Source of the DNA: Stentor roeselii
Lineage: Eukaryota > Ciliophora > Heterotrichea > Heterotrichida > Stentoridae
Assembly: GCA_006503475.1 (NCBI GenBank)
Contig: RSEH01000039.1
Location: forward strand, 124,001-188,000
Direction of reading: 5' to 3'
Length of the DNA stretch: 64,000 bases
Both the position numbers and the translations under genes were made by a program. The notes beneath the pieces were generated by a model. The model saw nothing but the letters and a program-made list of their open reading frames with translations, was not told where the DNA came from and did not search any database. Every line of letters starts with the position of its first letter. Within the stretch, counting starts at the first letter, position 1. Below are positions 9,817 through 18,656 of the stretch, piece by piece.

Positions 9817-10569
9817 ATGGAAAGTCTTTTAGTTCCTGGAAAGCTTAACTTCGAGATGCTTAATGAGAATGAGGACTTGGTTCAAGTTGTTTTAATGCCG
9901 AATCAAGGGGTTTATACAGAAGCCGGGTCGATTCAGTACTTCTCGTCTGGGGTCTCTATTCGTGACTTTGGCCCTAGTTGGCTCAATAGATTTTTTAAGC
10001 CTGATTACGGTCTCAGGCTCAGAGTAAAGAACCGCAAAGGAGGCGTTGAGTATGTCGGACTTTCAAAAGGCTCTGGAAAGGTCATCGCTATTAACCCATC
10101 GATTTTTAATGAAACTTTCGTGTTTGATACGAAATTTTTACTTGCTTATTCAAGTAATATCAAAACTCATGCACATGATTTAGAGTTTAAATCTTTTCGG
10201 AATGTTCATTTCGTTCAAGTCAAGGGAAATGATGCTGTTTTTGTACAGGCGAATACGGGACTTGTTGAGAAAAAATTGGGAAATGATGAAGAGTTTCATG
10301 TTCAGATTCAAAATTTGGTTGGGTTCTCGAATCAGGTAAAGTTTGAAAAGTCTTTAGTTTTGCATGGATTTGAAAGGTATTTTATAAGCTCGCCTAAGTT
10401 TGTTAAGGTTATTGGGCCTGGGACTATCTTTTTTGTTGCACCTTCGAATTTAGATGGAAATAATAAGGAGCAACGAAGAGGCTTTACCTTTGAAAATATG
10501 ATTTTTATTGGAATACTTTTGCTTTTATATTATTATGAAATAGGGATGTTTGATTGGATATTAACCTAA
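9817..10569 (+). CDS. AIM24: AIM24 / TIGR00266-family protein with C-terminal membrane helix
   Basis: This is a 250-residue protein that matches the AIM24 beta-helix-like fold: a start of the type FEMLNENEDLVQVVLMPNQG, then VYTEAGSIQYF, then KGSGKVIAINP, LLAYSSNI, FVQANTGL and finally VKVIGPGTIFFVAP. In yeast AIM24 is a mitochondrial inner-membrane protein that supports MICOS and respiratory complexes; the bacterial relatives are uncharacterised. Residues about 228-245 form a hydrophobic segment (MIFIGILLLLYYYEIGMF), a probable membrane anchor that many family members lack. The ATG lies 2 bp after the stop of the S49 gene, and conserved residues begin within the first 15 codons, so the start cannot be much later. 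Confidence 0.88.
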   Translation: MESLLVPGKLNFEMLNENEDLVQVVLMPNQGVYTEAGSIQYFSSGVSIRDFGPSWLNRFFKPDYGLRLRVKNRKGGVEYVGLSKGSGKVIAINPSIFNETFVFDTKFLLAYSSNIKTHAHDLEFKSFRNVHFVQVKGNDAVFVQANTGLVEKKLGNDEEFHVQIQNLVGFSNQVKFEKSLVLHGFERYFISSPKFVKVIGPGTIFFVAPSNLDGNNKEQRRGFTFENMIFIGILLLLYYYEIGMFDWILT

Positions 10570-10772
10570 GTTTTATTAGTTTAAGGGTAGGGTTCTTTTT
10601 ATGAGATGTTTAAACTTGATTCTTTGAATTTTAATATTTTTTCATAAGTTAAATACTCTTAAAGCTTCTTTCATTAAGAAATATTTAAATCCCTTAATTT
10701 ACAGCTTTCACTTAAATATCATTCAATTCTTTAAACACTTTCTTTCATCTATCATTAATAAAATTTCTAATA

Positions 10773-10934
10773 ATGGGACACCCTTTAAAACCCTACATTT
10801 TATTAGAACTTATAGGAACTCTCCTCTTTTTATTTCTATTTTTCTGCATCCTATCCTTTTACATGTTCAGATCTCGACATCCTTCCATCCATTCAAGCAA
10901 AGAGCTACTCCCAAGATCAAAACTTGAAAATTAA
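10773..10934 (+). CDS. Small single-pass membrane protein (53 residues)
   Basis: An ATG at 10773 opens a 53-codon frame ending in TAA. Residues about 9-32 are almost all hydrophobic (ILLELIGTLLFLFLFFCILS), a clear transmembrane helix. A short Arg/His/Ser-rich tail follows (MFRSRHPSIHSSKELLPRSK), which suggests a positive side in the cytosol. It lies 203 bp after the AIM24 gene and its stop converges with the GAR-domain gene stop 8 bp away. The 5' flank is A/C-rich like that of other plus-strand genes. No family is recognised. It is short enough that chance cannot be excluded. Confidence 0.5.
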   Translation: MGHPLKPYILLELIGTLLFLFLFFCILSFYMFRSRHPSIHSSKELLPRSKLEN

Positions 10935-10942
10935 ATAAAAAA

Positions 10943-13069
10943 TTACTTCCCTCTCTTCAACGGTGATAAAAACTCCGCCTTCCCCCTAGAATCATTTCTT
11001 TTAGTAGTAAGAATCCTATTTTTCCCAGTCATTTCAAGAATGATCTTCGCCGCTTTTTGCGGACTGACATCATTCTTGGGTTTATCTCCAACTACTTAAA
11101 ACCTACCAGCAAAACTAAGAACTTTTCCAATAGCAGCAGGTCGAGAAGGACTATTTTTCCGTTTTCCTCTTTCTTGAGTTTTTTGTATCTCATTTTCTGA
11201 GTACATTTGAATGAATTCATCAACTAAAATCGCGCCTCCTCCAACGCGGACTGTTTAAACCTTACTTGAAAGTTGCCCATTGTCTAGTTTAATGACGACT
11301 CTTTTAGTGCCGAATAAGTAAATCCCTGAGTCTTCTCTTAAAAAAGGTACTTGAAGCTGATAAGGTAAAGAATTCAAGTAATTTGCTAAGGCTTGGTCGA
11401 TTTCATCTTCTTTCACTGCGACATAAGGCATGGACTTCTGAATTTGTGTGAGAATCTCTTGAAAAACAATGATTTCCATGTCTTTTTCTTGGTTGATCTC
11501 TCGAATTTTACTGATACATCGATTTACAAGTAGAAGTCCTTTACTCGTCTGAAAGAAAGTCTTTAACAACAGGTCGAAATCTGTTAAAAATTTATTCTTT
11601 GCTTTTGAAACGTCACTGTAAAGACCTGCTAATGTTTTCGTGATGTTTTTACAGTCCTTATTCACCAGCTCTGACTGAATCAGCACTGCAAGACTTGCTT
11701 TATGCTCTTGAGAAAGAATCGCCTCTGATTTTGACTTGTCAGTTAAGTTCTTGTTTTGTTGTTCAAGTTTTGATATGAAAAGTTGAAGGTCTGCAGAGGT
11801 TCTTAACATTTTCAGCTTTTCTGAATTGAGGATTGAAACTACTTCACTGAACTTAGAAGTATTCACTGACAGTTGTTCAAAAGTCTTTACAATGATCTCC
11901 TGATTGGCTTTTGCAAGACTTTCCATTTGACCTGCTTTAGACTCAAGGTTTTTAAAGGAGTCCAAGTCACTTTTCATTGATTTTATCAAAGAGTTCTTTA
12001 AACTAAGGTCAGACTCTTGTTTCGCGATGTATTCAGAAAGAAGGAAATTTTCCCTTTGAAGATTTTTTAAAGTTCCCCGAAGATTTTGATTCTCTTTAAA
12101 AAGACTTTCAAGTTCTTTAAGTCGAGTTTCATCAAGAATACTTTGGCTTTGTTTGAAATTTTCAAAGTTTTCTCGAAGTTTCTCTCGATCTCTATCAGAA
12201 GATTCTAAATTTTTTTGAAGAGTTTTTATTTTTTCTTCTTGAATTTCGAAGTTTTTCATTTGGCTTGATTGAGTTTCAATCTTCGCTTCTTGAAACTTGA
12301 CTTGACTGAGCAATTCGATTATTTTTGACTCGAGGTGACGGGTAAGGACCATTTGAGAATTAAGCAAAAGTCTTATCGCTTTTAATGAATCTTGTGAGTC
12401 ATTTAATAACTTTTCTTGGGATTTTTGAAGTTCTTGTAAGTCTTTTGACTGCTTTTCAACGTTTTTTTCCACGTCAAGTCTGGAAAGTAAATGATTTTGA
12501 CTTTGTTGTTCAGTTATTTTCAAGAGAAAGTCAAGCACTTGAAGGACTTTCAGTTTTTCATTTAGTCCTGTTAAGAGACTTTCAATTAACTCTGGCTCTT
12601 TTGAACAGGTTTCTTGAAGGTTTGGCAGGAAAAACAGGGAAAGTCCTGAAGATGTCAAGTCAAATTCAGTATTATTTGAAAGGGAAAACTGAGAAAGGCT
12701 CTCAGTTAATTTCTCAATTTCCTTCAAACATTGACTTACCTGTTCAGAAACCCGCGACTTTCCTTTTCCAACAGCTTGAATGTTTAAAGAAACTGAAATT
12801 CCCTGAAAGTTTTCTTGTGTGGAAACAAGTAAATTTTTTTCTGTTTCCAGGTCTGAAAGTTCTGAAGTTGCTTCAAAAAAAAGTTGATTTTCTTCAAAAG
12901 CAATGATTTTTACTGAGTCCCATTTGAAAGCTAAGAAAAAAAAATCGTCGAAAGGTGGATCCAAGAAGTTCGAGTTAAGACCAGTCAGGACTCGAATAGA
13001 AACTTTTTGATTAACACGACTCAAGTCATCAAAATTGAAAGAAACTCTGAAAATCTGGAGATTTTCCAT
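10943..13069 (-). CDS. Coiled-coil protein with C-terminal GAS2-related (GAR) domain, two 15-nt introns
   Basis: The main exon starts at an ATG at 13069. Two introns (11251-11265 and 11092-11106) join it to two small exons ending with TAA at 10943, giving about 698 residues. Residues about 195-480 form a long coiled coil rich in Gln, Lys, Glu and Leu. The C-terminus reads GIYLFGTKRVVIKLDNGQLS and continues across the splice as IRVGGGAILVDEFIQMY, the diagnostic GAR core (VRVGGGW..L..FL). GAR domains bind microtubules in GAS2 and spectraplakins. No CH actin-binding domain is visible. The last 60 residues are basic. A microtubule-associated role in the cortex or cilia is inferred. Confidence 0.88.
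11092..11106 (-). other. 15-nt intron, GAR gene intron 2
   Basis: The sense sequence is GTAGGTTTTAAGTAG, with A at position 10. It removes an in-frame TAA and joins KVLSFA to VGDKPK. Confidence 0.82.
11251..11265 (-). other. 15-nt intron, GAR gene intron 1
   Basis: The sense sequence is GTAAGGTTTAAACAG, with A at position 10. It removes an in-frame TAA and restores the conserved RVGGG motif of the GAR domain. Confidence 0.9.
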
Positions 13070-13091
13070 TATATCAACTTAAACTAACTTA

Positions 13092-14699
13092 TTACTTCCC
13101 TCTGCTGAAACCACGACTACCACCTGACTCTTGTTGTTCAGTTTTTAACAAGATACTAATAACTGACTGTAACTTTTCAGCTAAAATCACTGTCTCGCTT
13201 TCATTTGCGAACTTTTGCATGATTTCTTCTTCATCGAAAGGTGAAGTCTGTGCAAGACGAACAAGATTTTCAAGAAAGTCAACATAAAGCATCTGGTAGT
13301 CTTTAAAAGAACTGAAAAATAAAGTATCTTCACAAATTTGCTTTACTTTATCATAGTTCACTACTTCTCTTAGTTCTTTATGTGAAGTGATCATGTTGAA
13401 AAAGCTTTGAATCGACAAGTTTCTCACAATTCCTTCTGATGGACTTGCATCAGTCATGTATTTTATAGTAAGTTCTTCGACATTTTCCATGAAAATCTCT
13501 GAAAGTTGTGGTTTTATCATTTCAGATTTTATGAAATCTTGAAGCCATATTGCCTTGCTTTTTGAAATTGTTTCCATTAGACTCACGAAAGCTGTGTCTT
13601 CTGGAGATCTGATCTCTGCGAACTTTACCAGAAGGACTAAGAAGTGACTTAAAGAAATTCGGGCTTTTAGGACCTCGTTTTTGGCTGAATCGATGTCGTC
13701 TCCGAGTTCTATTATTTTTTGCATTAGGTCTTCGGAATTGCTTACTAGGTCGAAGGCTCGAAGGAAGTGGAAGAAGTCATGAGCTGAAATCATATCTTCT
13801 TCAGGCAGATGAAAATTTGCATAAATATTAAAGATTTCAAACAACAAAGGAAAATGAGGAACCAAAGCAGAAGGAGCATCAGGCCAAACATCATACATAC
13901 TCTTCGCAGGAATCGTTGGATTCGAGTCAATTTTCGCTGACTGTTCATGAGCCTTCTTAATCGCTTCTTCCTCCCTCTTCTTATGTTCAACCTCTTCATT
14001 AATCATAGCTTGTTTCTGTTGACTTTTACTCCAAGGAAATGGAATGGGTAAATCATTAACTCCAAGTTGTTCCTCAACAGGTAATTCCCTAGGTTCCTGA
14101 TTTTCCGCTCCTTCTCTCTGATTCGGAACAATTTCATAAACTTTCGATTTTTTATACTCTCCAAAGGGCAACATGATTTTTCCTTTAAACTCTTTTCGAT
14201 TCCTTTCAACAGGCCTTAGTTCTAAAGAGACAATAGGAGGATATTTAGACTCTTGAAATTCCGTCACAAGTTCTGGATTCATTTTATAACTAAACTTCGC
14301 AATTATAATCGAATTCTGACGTACCCCTTGTGAGAAGTCAATTTGACGAGGCTTGTAAGAAATGACGAATTTCATCAAATTGCGGTGGTCGCCAAAGGCT
14401 CGACGGTACCACTTTGCTTGTTGTTTTGATTGCACAGTGTTAGGCTCTTTTAATATCACTGTCACGTCAGTGCAATCTTTAAGCGCGTAGTTTATACGTT
14501 GTCGGGGGTGAGGCGCTCGAAGGAGCTCTCGGTCGTTTTTTAAAAGAAGTGTCGGCTGGTGGAAACCACGCGGGTAGGCTTCTTTGCCGTAGAGGTAAGC
14601 TGCGCTTAGAGCCAGCCAGGCTACGTCTTGGATGCCGTTTCCGCAGGATATGTCAAATGATCGGTCTTTTATCGTCACTTTCACTCGGAAGTTACTCAT
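13092..14699 (-). CDS. Conserved-looking hypothetical protein with ubiquitin-like N-terminus
   Basis: This is a 535-residue protein. The first 85 residues (start MSNFRVKVTIKDRSFDISCG) have the alternating pattern of a beta-grasp or ubiquitin-like fold, with a central helix (IQDVAWLALSAAYLYG) and a final strand (DCTDVTVILKE). A second beta-rich part follows (FVISYKPRQIDFSQG), then an acidic/basic linker at about 220-275. The C-terminal 260 residues are alpha-helical with a weak EF-hand-like flavour (EEDMISAHDFFHFLRAFDLV), but without a full calcium loop. I do not recognise the family. It ends 22 bp before the GAR gene start and is divergent from the next gene. The high density of conserved-type residues suggests a real, structured protein. 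Confidence 0.75.
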   Translation of the reverse strand: MSNFRVKVTIKDRSFDISCGNGIQDVAWLALSAAYLYGKEAYPRGFHQPTLLLKNDRELLRAPHPRQRINYALKDCTDVTVILKEPNTVQSKQQAKWYRRAFGDHRNLMKFVISYKPRQIDFSQGVRQNSIIIAKFSYKMNPELVTEFQESKYPPIVSLELRPVERNRKEFKGKIMLPFGEYKKSKVYEIVPNQREGAENQEPRELPVEEQLGVNDLPIPFPWSKSQQKQAMINEEVEHKKREEEAIKKAHEQSAKIDSNPTIPAKSMYDVWPDAPSALVPHFPLLFEIFNIYANFHLPEEDMISAHDFFHFLRAFDLVSNSEDLMQKIIELGDDIDSAKNEVLKARISLSHFLVLLVKFAEIRSPEDTAFVSLMETISKSKAIWLQDFIKSEMIKPQLSEIFMENVEELTIKYMTDASPSEGIVRNLSIQSFFNMITSHKELREVVNYDKVKQICEDTLFFSSFKDYQMLYVDFLENLVRLAQTSPFDEEEIMQKFANESETVILAEKLQSVISILLKTEQQESGGSRGFSRGK

Positions 14700-14740
14700 T
14701 TTTATTTGGATTTGATTTTTTTTAGGTTTTTGGATTTTTT

Positions 14741-16213
14741 ATGGGTTTTAGAGTATTTTTTTATTTTGCTTTTTATTTTGTTGTAATTATGAGGGCTTTC
14801 ATAACGAAATCGTCTCCAGAGAGTGATTCTATCGGGCTGCTTTTGAGGAATTTAAAACAGGCTACGGCTTGCAACACTCCAGAAGAGTTGGTTTCGTCTT
14901 ACACAAGTTCAAAAATCGAGATTCAAAGGACTTTTCATTTGAAGCTTTTGATGACTCACTCGACTTACAAGTCTTCTGTTTTGAGTCAACTTGGGTCAAA
15001 TAATCAAGAATTTAAATCAATGATTGATGAACTAGCTTTGGACTTTAAAACATTCACTATTCAAGAATCAATCGATTTTTTAAACTGGTATCGAAGAACT
15101 ATTTCATCAAGTAGTCCTCCTATGCTTTCACCTGAACAGTTTCAGTCAATTTCTAAGTATTCGAAAGAAAATAAAATGAAATATAATCACAAGACTTACA
15201 TGTGTCAGCATTTATTAAACTTATCAGCATTTAGCATAAATAATGAAAACCTAAAAGAAAACTTAATTGTATTTGAAAAGCCAATTTTCAATTCGAATGA
15301 AATTCTTTTGATTTTCAAGTCATTTATTTATAACCCTTGGTATTTTAATAGAAGCTTATTTGAGAATATAGATAAATTCGATTACCAAATAATCACTTAT
15401 ATTCCAAACCTCAATCAATATCTGAAAATTCACAAGTACTACTCAGCCATTTGCAGAGAATTTTCTCAATCAAAGAATAGCAAGTTTTTGAAAGACATTG
15501 AAAATGTAATCATTTCAATAAACAGCCGTCATCAGATAAACTCGATAATTATTTCAAGGTTTTTTCTTGAATACAATCAAGAACTACATGAATTTTACTT
15601 AAATAAAGCTTTTGATTGCTTCAGAGAATATGAACCGAATATCATGAATTTATTGACTTTGGCTCATTCTTTAGTCTTCAGTGAACAGCGAAACAAAGAA
15701 AAAATAAGGATTGTAATGGAATCTCTCTTTGAACTTATAAACAACTCACAAGAAGACTTTCCACTTTTCAAATCAAAAACAGTTTTTTTAATGGCAAAGT
15801 CTCAGATTAGTAACAGTGCCGCCTTATCAAAATGCTTAAAAATTCAAGAAACTTACTCAAATTTTTACGTGCATCTCCTTAGAGTTTACTTTTCATATCC
15901 AGAAATCACTGGAAAATCACTAATGTCCTTAGAAATGTTTAAAAAATATGAAAATTCGATTAAGGACTGTTACAAGTCTTTTGATTTTATATATCTTGCT
16001 GATTTGTTTAATAATTTGATTGATTTATCAGCGAAAAATGAATTTGCTCAAGAGGTGAAAAGTGCAATTCAAAGTGAAATCATTTCAAGAGCTAGTAGAT
16101 GCCCTGCTACTGCGATTTATTACTCTAAGCTTCTTAAGTTTCAATTCGTTTTAAGTAAGCGACTTGATCATTTGGAACTTGCGAAGAAATGTGAGAAGTT
16201 TGTGGTGAGGTAA
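14741..16213 (+). CDS. Helical-repeat protein of unknown function
   Basis: The longest frame gives 490 residues. A second ATG at 14789 (MRAFITKSSPESD) may be the true start, because the extra 16 residues come from a T-rich stretch that looks like 5' leader. If the first ATG is used the N-terminus is hydrophobic and could be a signal anchor. The whole protein appears alpha-helical, with repeated short helices (LLLRNLKQATACNTPEELVS, YYSAICREFSQSKNSKFLKD) reminiscent of organellar RNA-binding helical-repeat or FASTK-like proteins, but I see no RAP domain. The gene at 55303-56403 has the same general character. Function is not assigned. Confidence 0.65.
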   Translation: MGFRVFFYFAFYFVVIMRAFITKSSPESDSIGLLLRNLKQATACNTPEELVSSYTSSKIEIQRTFHLKLLMTHSTYKSSVLSQLGSNNQEFKSMIDELALDFKTFTIQESIDFLNWYRRTISSSSPPMLSPEQFQSISKYSKENKMKYNHKTYMCQHLLNLSAFSINNENLKENLIVFEKPIFNSNEILLIFKSFIYNPWYFNRSLFENIDKFDYQIITYIPNLNQYLKIHKYYSAICREFSQSKNSKFLKDIENVIISINSRHQINSIIISRFFLEYNQELHEFYLNKAFDCFREYEPNIMNLLTLAHSLVFSEQRNKEKIRIVMESLFELINNSQEDFPLFKSKTVFLMAKSQISNSAALSKCLKIQETYSNFYVHLLRVYFSYPEITGKSLMSLEMFKKYENSIKDCYKSFDFIYLADLFNNLIDLSAKNEFAQEVKSAIQSEIISRASRCPATAIYYSKLLKFQFVLSKRLDHLELAKKCEKFVVR

Positions 16214-16233
16214 GATTTATATGATTTTAATAA

Positions 16234-16674
16234 ATGGAGCCTGCTTTTTACAAAAGCCCTTTGTTGAGGTATTACAAGCTGTATACTGTCAGGTCGCAAG
16301 AGAGTAAAGAGATTTGGGTCAGGATGCACTCAAATAAGCTCTTCCTGATTTTCCTCCATCCAAATCACCCAGCAATGAGAAAGAACATCAAGCAAGTAAT
16401 ATTCCGAGCATCAGCAGAGTCTCTCTCCGGTAAAAGGAAAAAAGGAGCATTAAACCTTCAGCCATCATCTCCTCTTTTAGAGATCCACACAGAAGACGAG
16501 ATATTCCAGATCCGTGCAGGTATTTTCGGAAAGTTGATAGAAACAAACGACTACCTTCTTCAATTTCCAAACACCTTAAAAGACGCAGAAGGTTTCCTGG
16601 CAGTTCTGATGCCGCCTTTAAATAAGATCGATTCAATGATCAAAGATTTATTAGACCCTGAAGTCATTAATTAA
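16234..16674 (+). CDS. ABITRAM: ABITRAM (Simiate/FAM206A) homologue
   Basis: This is a 146-residue protein with a lipoyl/glycine-cleavage-H-like fold, matching animal ABITRAM along its length. Landmarks in order are YYKLYTVRSQESKEIWVRMH, then HSNKLFLIFLHPNHP, then SGKRKKGALNLQPSSPLLEI, then FQIRAGIFGKLIETNDYLL, and near the end AEGFLAVLMPPLNKIDSM. The order and the SGKxKKGA and G-x-L-x-E-x-N signatures agree with the vertebrate protein, which binds actin and modulates transcription. In protists the role is not known. It starts 20 bp after the previous gene and is followed by the next plus-strand gene after 7 bp. There is no break or intron. Confidence 0.85.
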   Translation: MEPAFYKSPLLRYYKLYTVRSQESKEIWVRMHSNKLFLIFLHPNHPAMRKNIKQVIFRASAESLSGKRKKGALNLQPSSPLLEIHTEDEIFQIRAGIFGKLIETNDYLLQFPNTLKDAEGFLAVLMPPLNKIDSMIKDLLDPEVIN

Positions 16675-16681
16675 TCTAATC

Positions 16682-17236
16682 ATGGCCAGTCCAGATCTCA
16701 AGAACGTCGAAGACAATTCACTTTTTTCTGAACTACTTCGAAGGTACCAATGTCTTTCTCGACCTTTCGGCAGTGCGATTCTTTTATCAGGTCCAAACTC
16801 GTATTCCCCGAGTTTTTCATCTGAAATCGCTGATGTTAACTGCTGGTGCGTCATCAACCCGAAGGACTTTAAAGAGAGTGAAAAGACTTCTGATGATTCT
16901 ATTGTTGACTCGGCTTTAGAGAAGGCAAAACAACCTATTTGTTATCATGGAGCTCTTTTTGAAGGATTTCCGCAGAATTTGTACCAAGCTAGTCGATTTG
17001 ATGAGAAACTCTTGAAGATGAGAGTTAGAGTTGATCGAGTCGTTGAACTGAAAAAAGATGATGAGCAGTATTTGGAAAGGATTAAAGGGGGAGATATTAA
17101 TAGGTATCGTGAAGTTGCTGAATTTTATAGGGCACAAGGAAGACTTATTACATTTGATGCGGAAAAGTCTCAGGAGTACCTTGCTAGTCAAATGAGGAGT
17201 CTTTTTAGTAAAGGGATTTATAATAGAAATGTTTAA
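16682..17236 (+). CDS. Adenylate-kinase-like protein without a P-loop (pseudo-kinase of the AK fold)
   Basis: This is a 184-residue protein whose second half follows adenylate kinase closely. Residues about 95-108 read GFPQNLYQASRFDE, against the DGFPRTxxQAxxLD of AK. Residues 117-136 read VDRVVELKKDDEQYLERIKG, against the VDxVIxLxVxDExLxxRI strand and lid start. Residues 148-173 resemble the last AK helix (YYxxxGxLxxIDA). The N-terminal P-loop GxPGSGKGT is replaced by SGPNSYSPS at 36-44, lacking the Lys, and the Arg of GFPR is Gln. ATP phosphotransfer is therefore unlikely. Such AK-like proteins occur in axonemes and as regulatory subunits. It could also be a fast-evolving paralogue. Recognition is by eye. 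Confidence 0.72.
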   Translation: MASPDLKNVEDNSLFSELLRRYQCLSRPFGSAILLSGPNSYSPSFSSEIADVNCWCVINPKDFKESEKTSDDSIVDSALEKAKQPICYHGALFEGFPQNLYQASRFDEKLLKMRVRVDRVVELKKDDEQYLERIKGGDINRYREVAEFYRAQGRLITFDAEKSQEYLASQMRSLFSKGIYNRNV

Positions 17237-17260
17237 GTTTATAAATTTCTGAATTATATT

Positions 17261-18373
17261 ATGGAATTTAATGATTCAGGAATGAAAAAGAAGAGCAATT
17301 CGATGAGTCAAAATGAGTTTCAACGACATGGACTTTGGAAAGACGGTACTAATGTTGGCTATCGAACTCAATCAACATCACAGGATGTCTTGAATTTGAA
17401 TACAGTGAAAAATGAAAATACTAAAAAGTATATCAAAACTATTATTCTTAATGTGTTCGGAAGTTTTATCACTTGCATTAAAAAGAAGATGAGACAAAAT
17501 GTAGAGGAAATCAAAACAAAAAAAGAATTTTTAGAAATCACTCCCGATTATATTATGAAAATGTTATCAGATTTGAAAAATTCTTTAGAAAATACTTTTA
17601 TTGAAGTAGAGAGAAATATGAAAACTATGCAATCACCGAATGACCTTGGAAACTCTAAGATTAGTGATTTTGAAAGAGTTAAAATTTTTTATGATTTTCT
17701 TTCAAGTGATCAAAAAAATCGAGAGTTCGCAGTAGGTGAAGGTTCTAGTGTAAATCAAATATTTTACCTTAAAAAAGTAGAAAATATCATAATGGAACAT
17801 AAGCAAAGAGTAGAGCGAAATACTGGTTTTTTTAACAATATTGAAGCAAAAGAATCAGAAATCAACTTATTATTTCATAAAAAATTCGATGGCAATAAGA
17901 GTCTTTCATACAAGGTTATAGAAGATTTATTCCAGGAATATGATTCGAGTGTTCTACCAGACAGTAAGAAATTGGAAATGCAAAATTTTAAATTAGGAAT
18001 CGAACGAGAATTATTTTTAATTGATAACGATATAAAGATTCTTGATTGTTTCATAAATCAATTCGATAAAAACTTCTTTTCAGACATAATGGAAGTATTT
18101 GCTTCTTTATTAACAAAAAAAAATCATTACCAAAATCTTTTAGTTGATTGTTCTGAAATTGAAAATAGATTCTTGGCTATTGACAAGCAAAGATTTTTTG
18201 AATACAAAATCTTTCAATATTTTGAAATTTTCAAATTGGATGCAAAGAAAACTTTTTTACGAGTATTCGGGTTTGAAGAATTTGTCCCAGAAAATAATCA
18301 AGTCGAATATCTAGTCACAAATAATTTAAAGTTTTTATTTTACTATAAGAGTTATTCAGATAAATATAAGTAA
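17261..18373 (+). CDS. Hypothetical helical protein
   Basis: This is a 370-residue frame from ATG to TAA. It is rich in Lys, Asn, Glu, Phe and Ile. The first 55 residues are polar and probably disordered, and the remainder is predicted-looking helix with scattered heptads (MLSDLKNSLENTFIEVERNM). There are no clear motifs, membrane segments or Cys pairs. It is the last gene of the dense left block, and its codons are more AT-rich than its upstream neighbours', marking the change into the AT-rich island. I do not recognise a family. Confidence 0.65.
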   Translation: MEFNDSGMKKKSNSMSQNEFQRHGLWKDGTNVGYRTQSTSQDVLNLNTVKNENTKKYIKTIILNVFGSFITCIKKKMRQNVEEIKTKKEFLEITPDYIMKMLSDLKNSLENTFIEVERNMKTMQSPNDLGNSKISDFERVKIFYDFLSSDQKNREFAVGEGSSVNQIFYLKKVENIIMEHKQRVERNTGFFNNIEAKESEINLLFHKKFDGNKSLSYKVIEDLFQEYDSSVLPDSKKLEMQNFKLGIERELFLIDNDIKILDCFINQFDKNFFSDIMEVFASLLTKKNHYQNLLVDCSEIENRFLAIDKQRFFEYKIFQYFEIFKLDAKKTFLRVFGFEEFVPENNQVEYLVTNNLKFLFYYKSYSDKYK

Positions 18374-18434
18374 ATTGAAGATAGTTATTTAAAAAAAAAA
18401 AGAAATTGTAGAAACTAGAAAGACTGTAATTTAG

Positions 18435-18614
18435 AGAAAGATTGTAAAAATTATAAAGATTGTAAGAGGTATCAAAGGTAATTTTTCATTAGTACTTGTT
18501 ATTGATATTCAAACTAAAAAACAAGCTCATTATGAGAATTACAGTAAGGATCCCGAATCGGAAGATAATCAAAAATACCTCAATTTATATCCTGAATGTA
18601 AGTTAAACAATTGA
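18435..18614 (+). pseudogene. Coding-like fragment without start codon
   Basis: An open stretch of 59 sense codons before TGA reads as ordinary protein with mixed, polar composition (NFSLVLVIDIQTKKQAHYEN, then LNLYPECKLNN). It has no ATG and begins after a TAG with poor-quality upstream sequence. It looks like the 3' end of a decayed gene or an exon whose partner I cannot see. No family is recognised. Confidence 0.3.
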
Positions 18615-18656
18615 AGAACTTAGTTTAGTAATTAGTTAAGGTTTAGTTACTTATAA

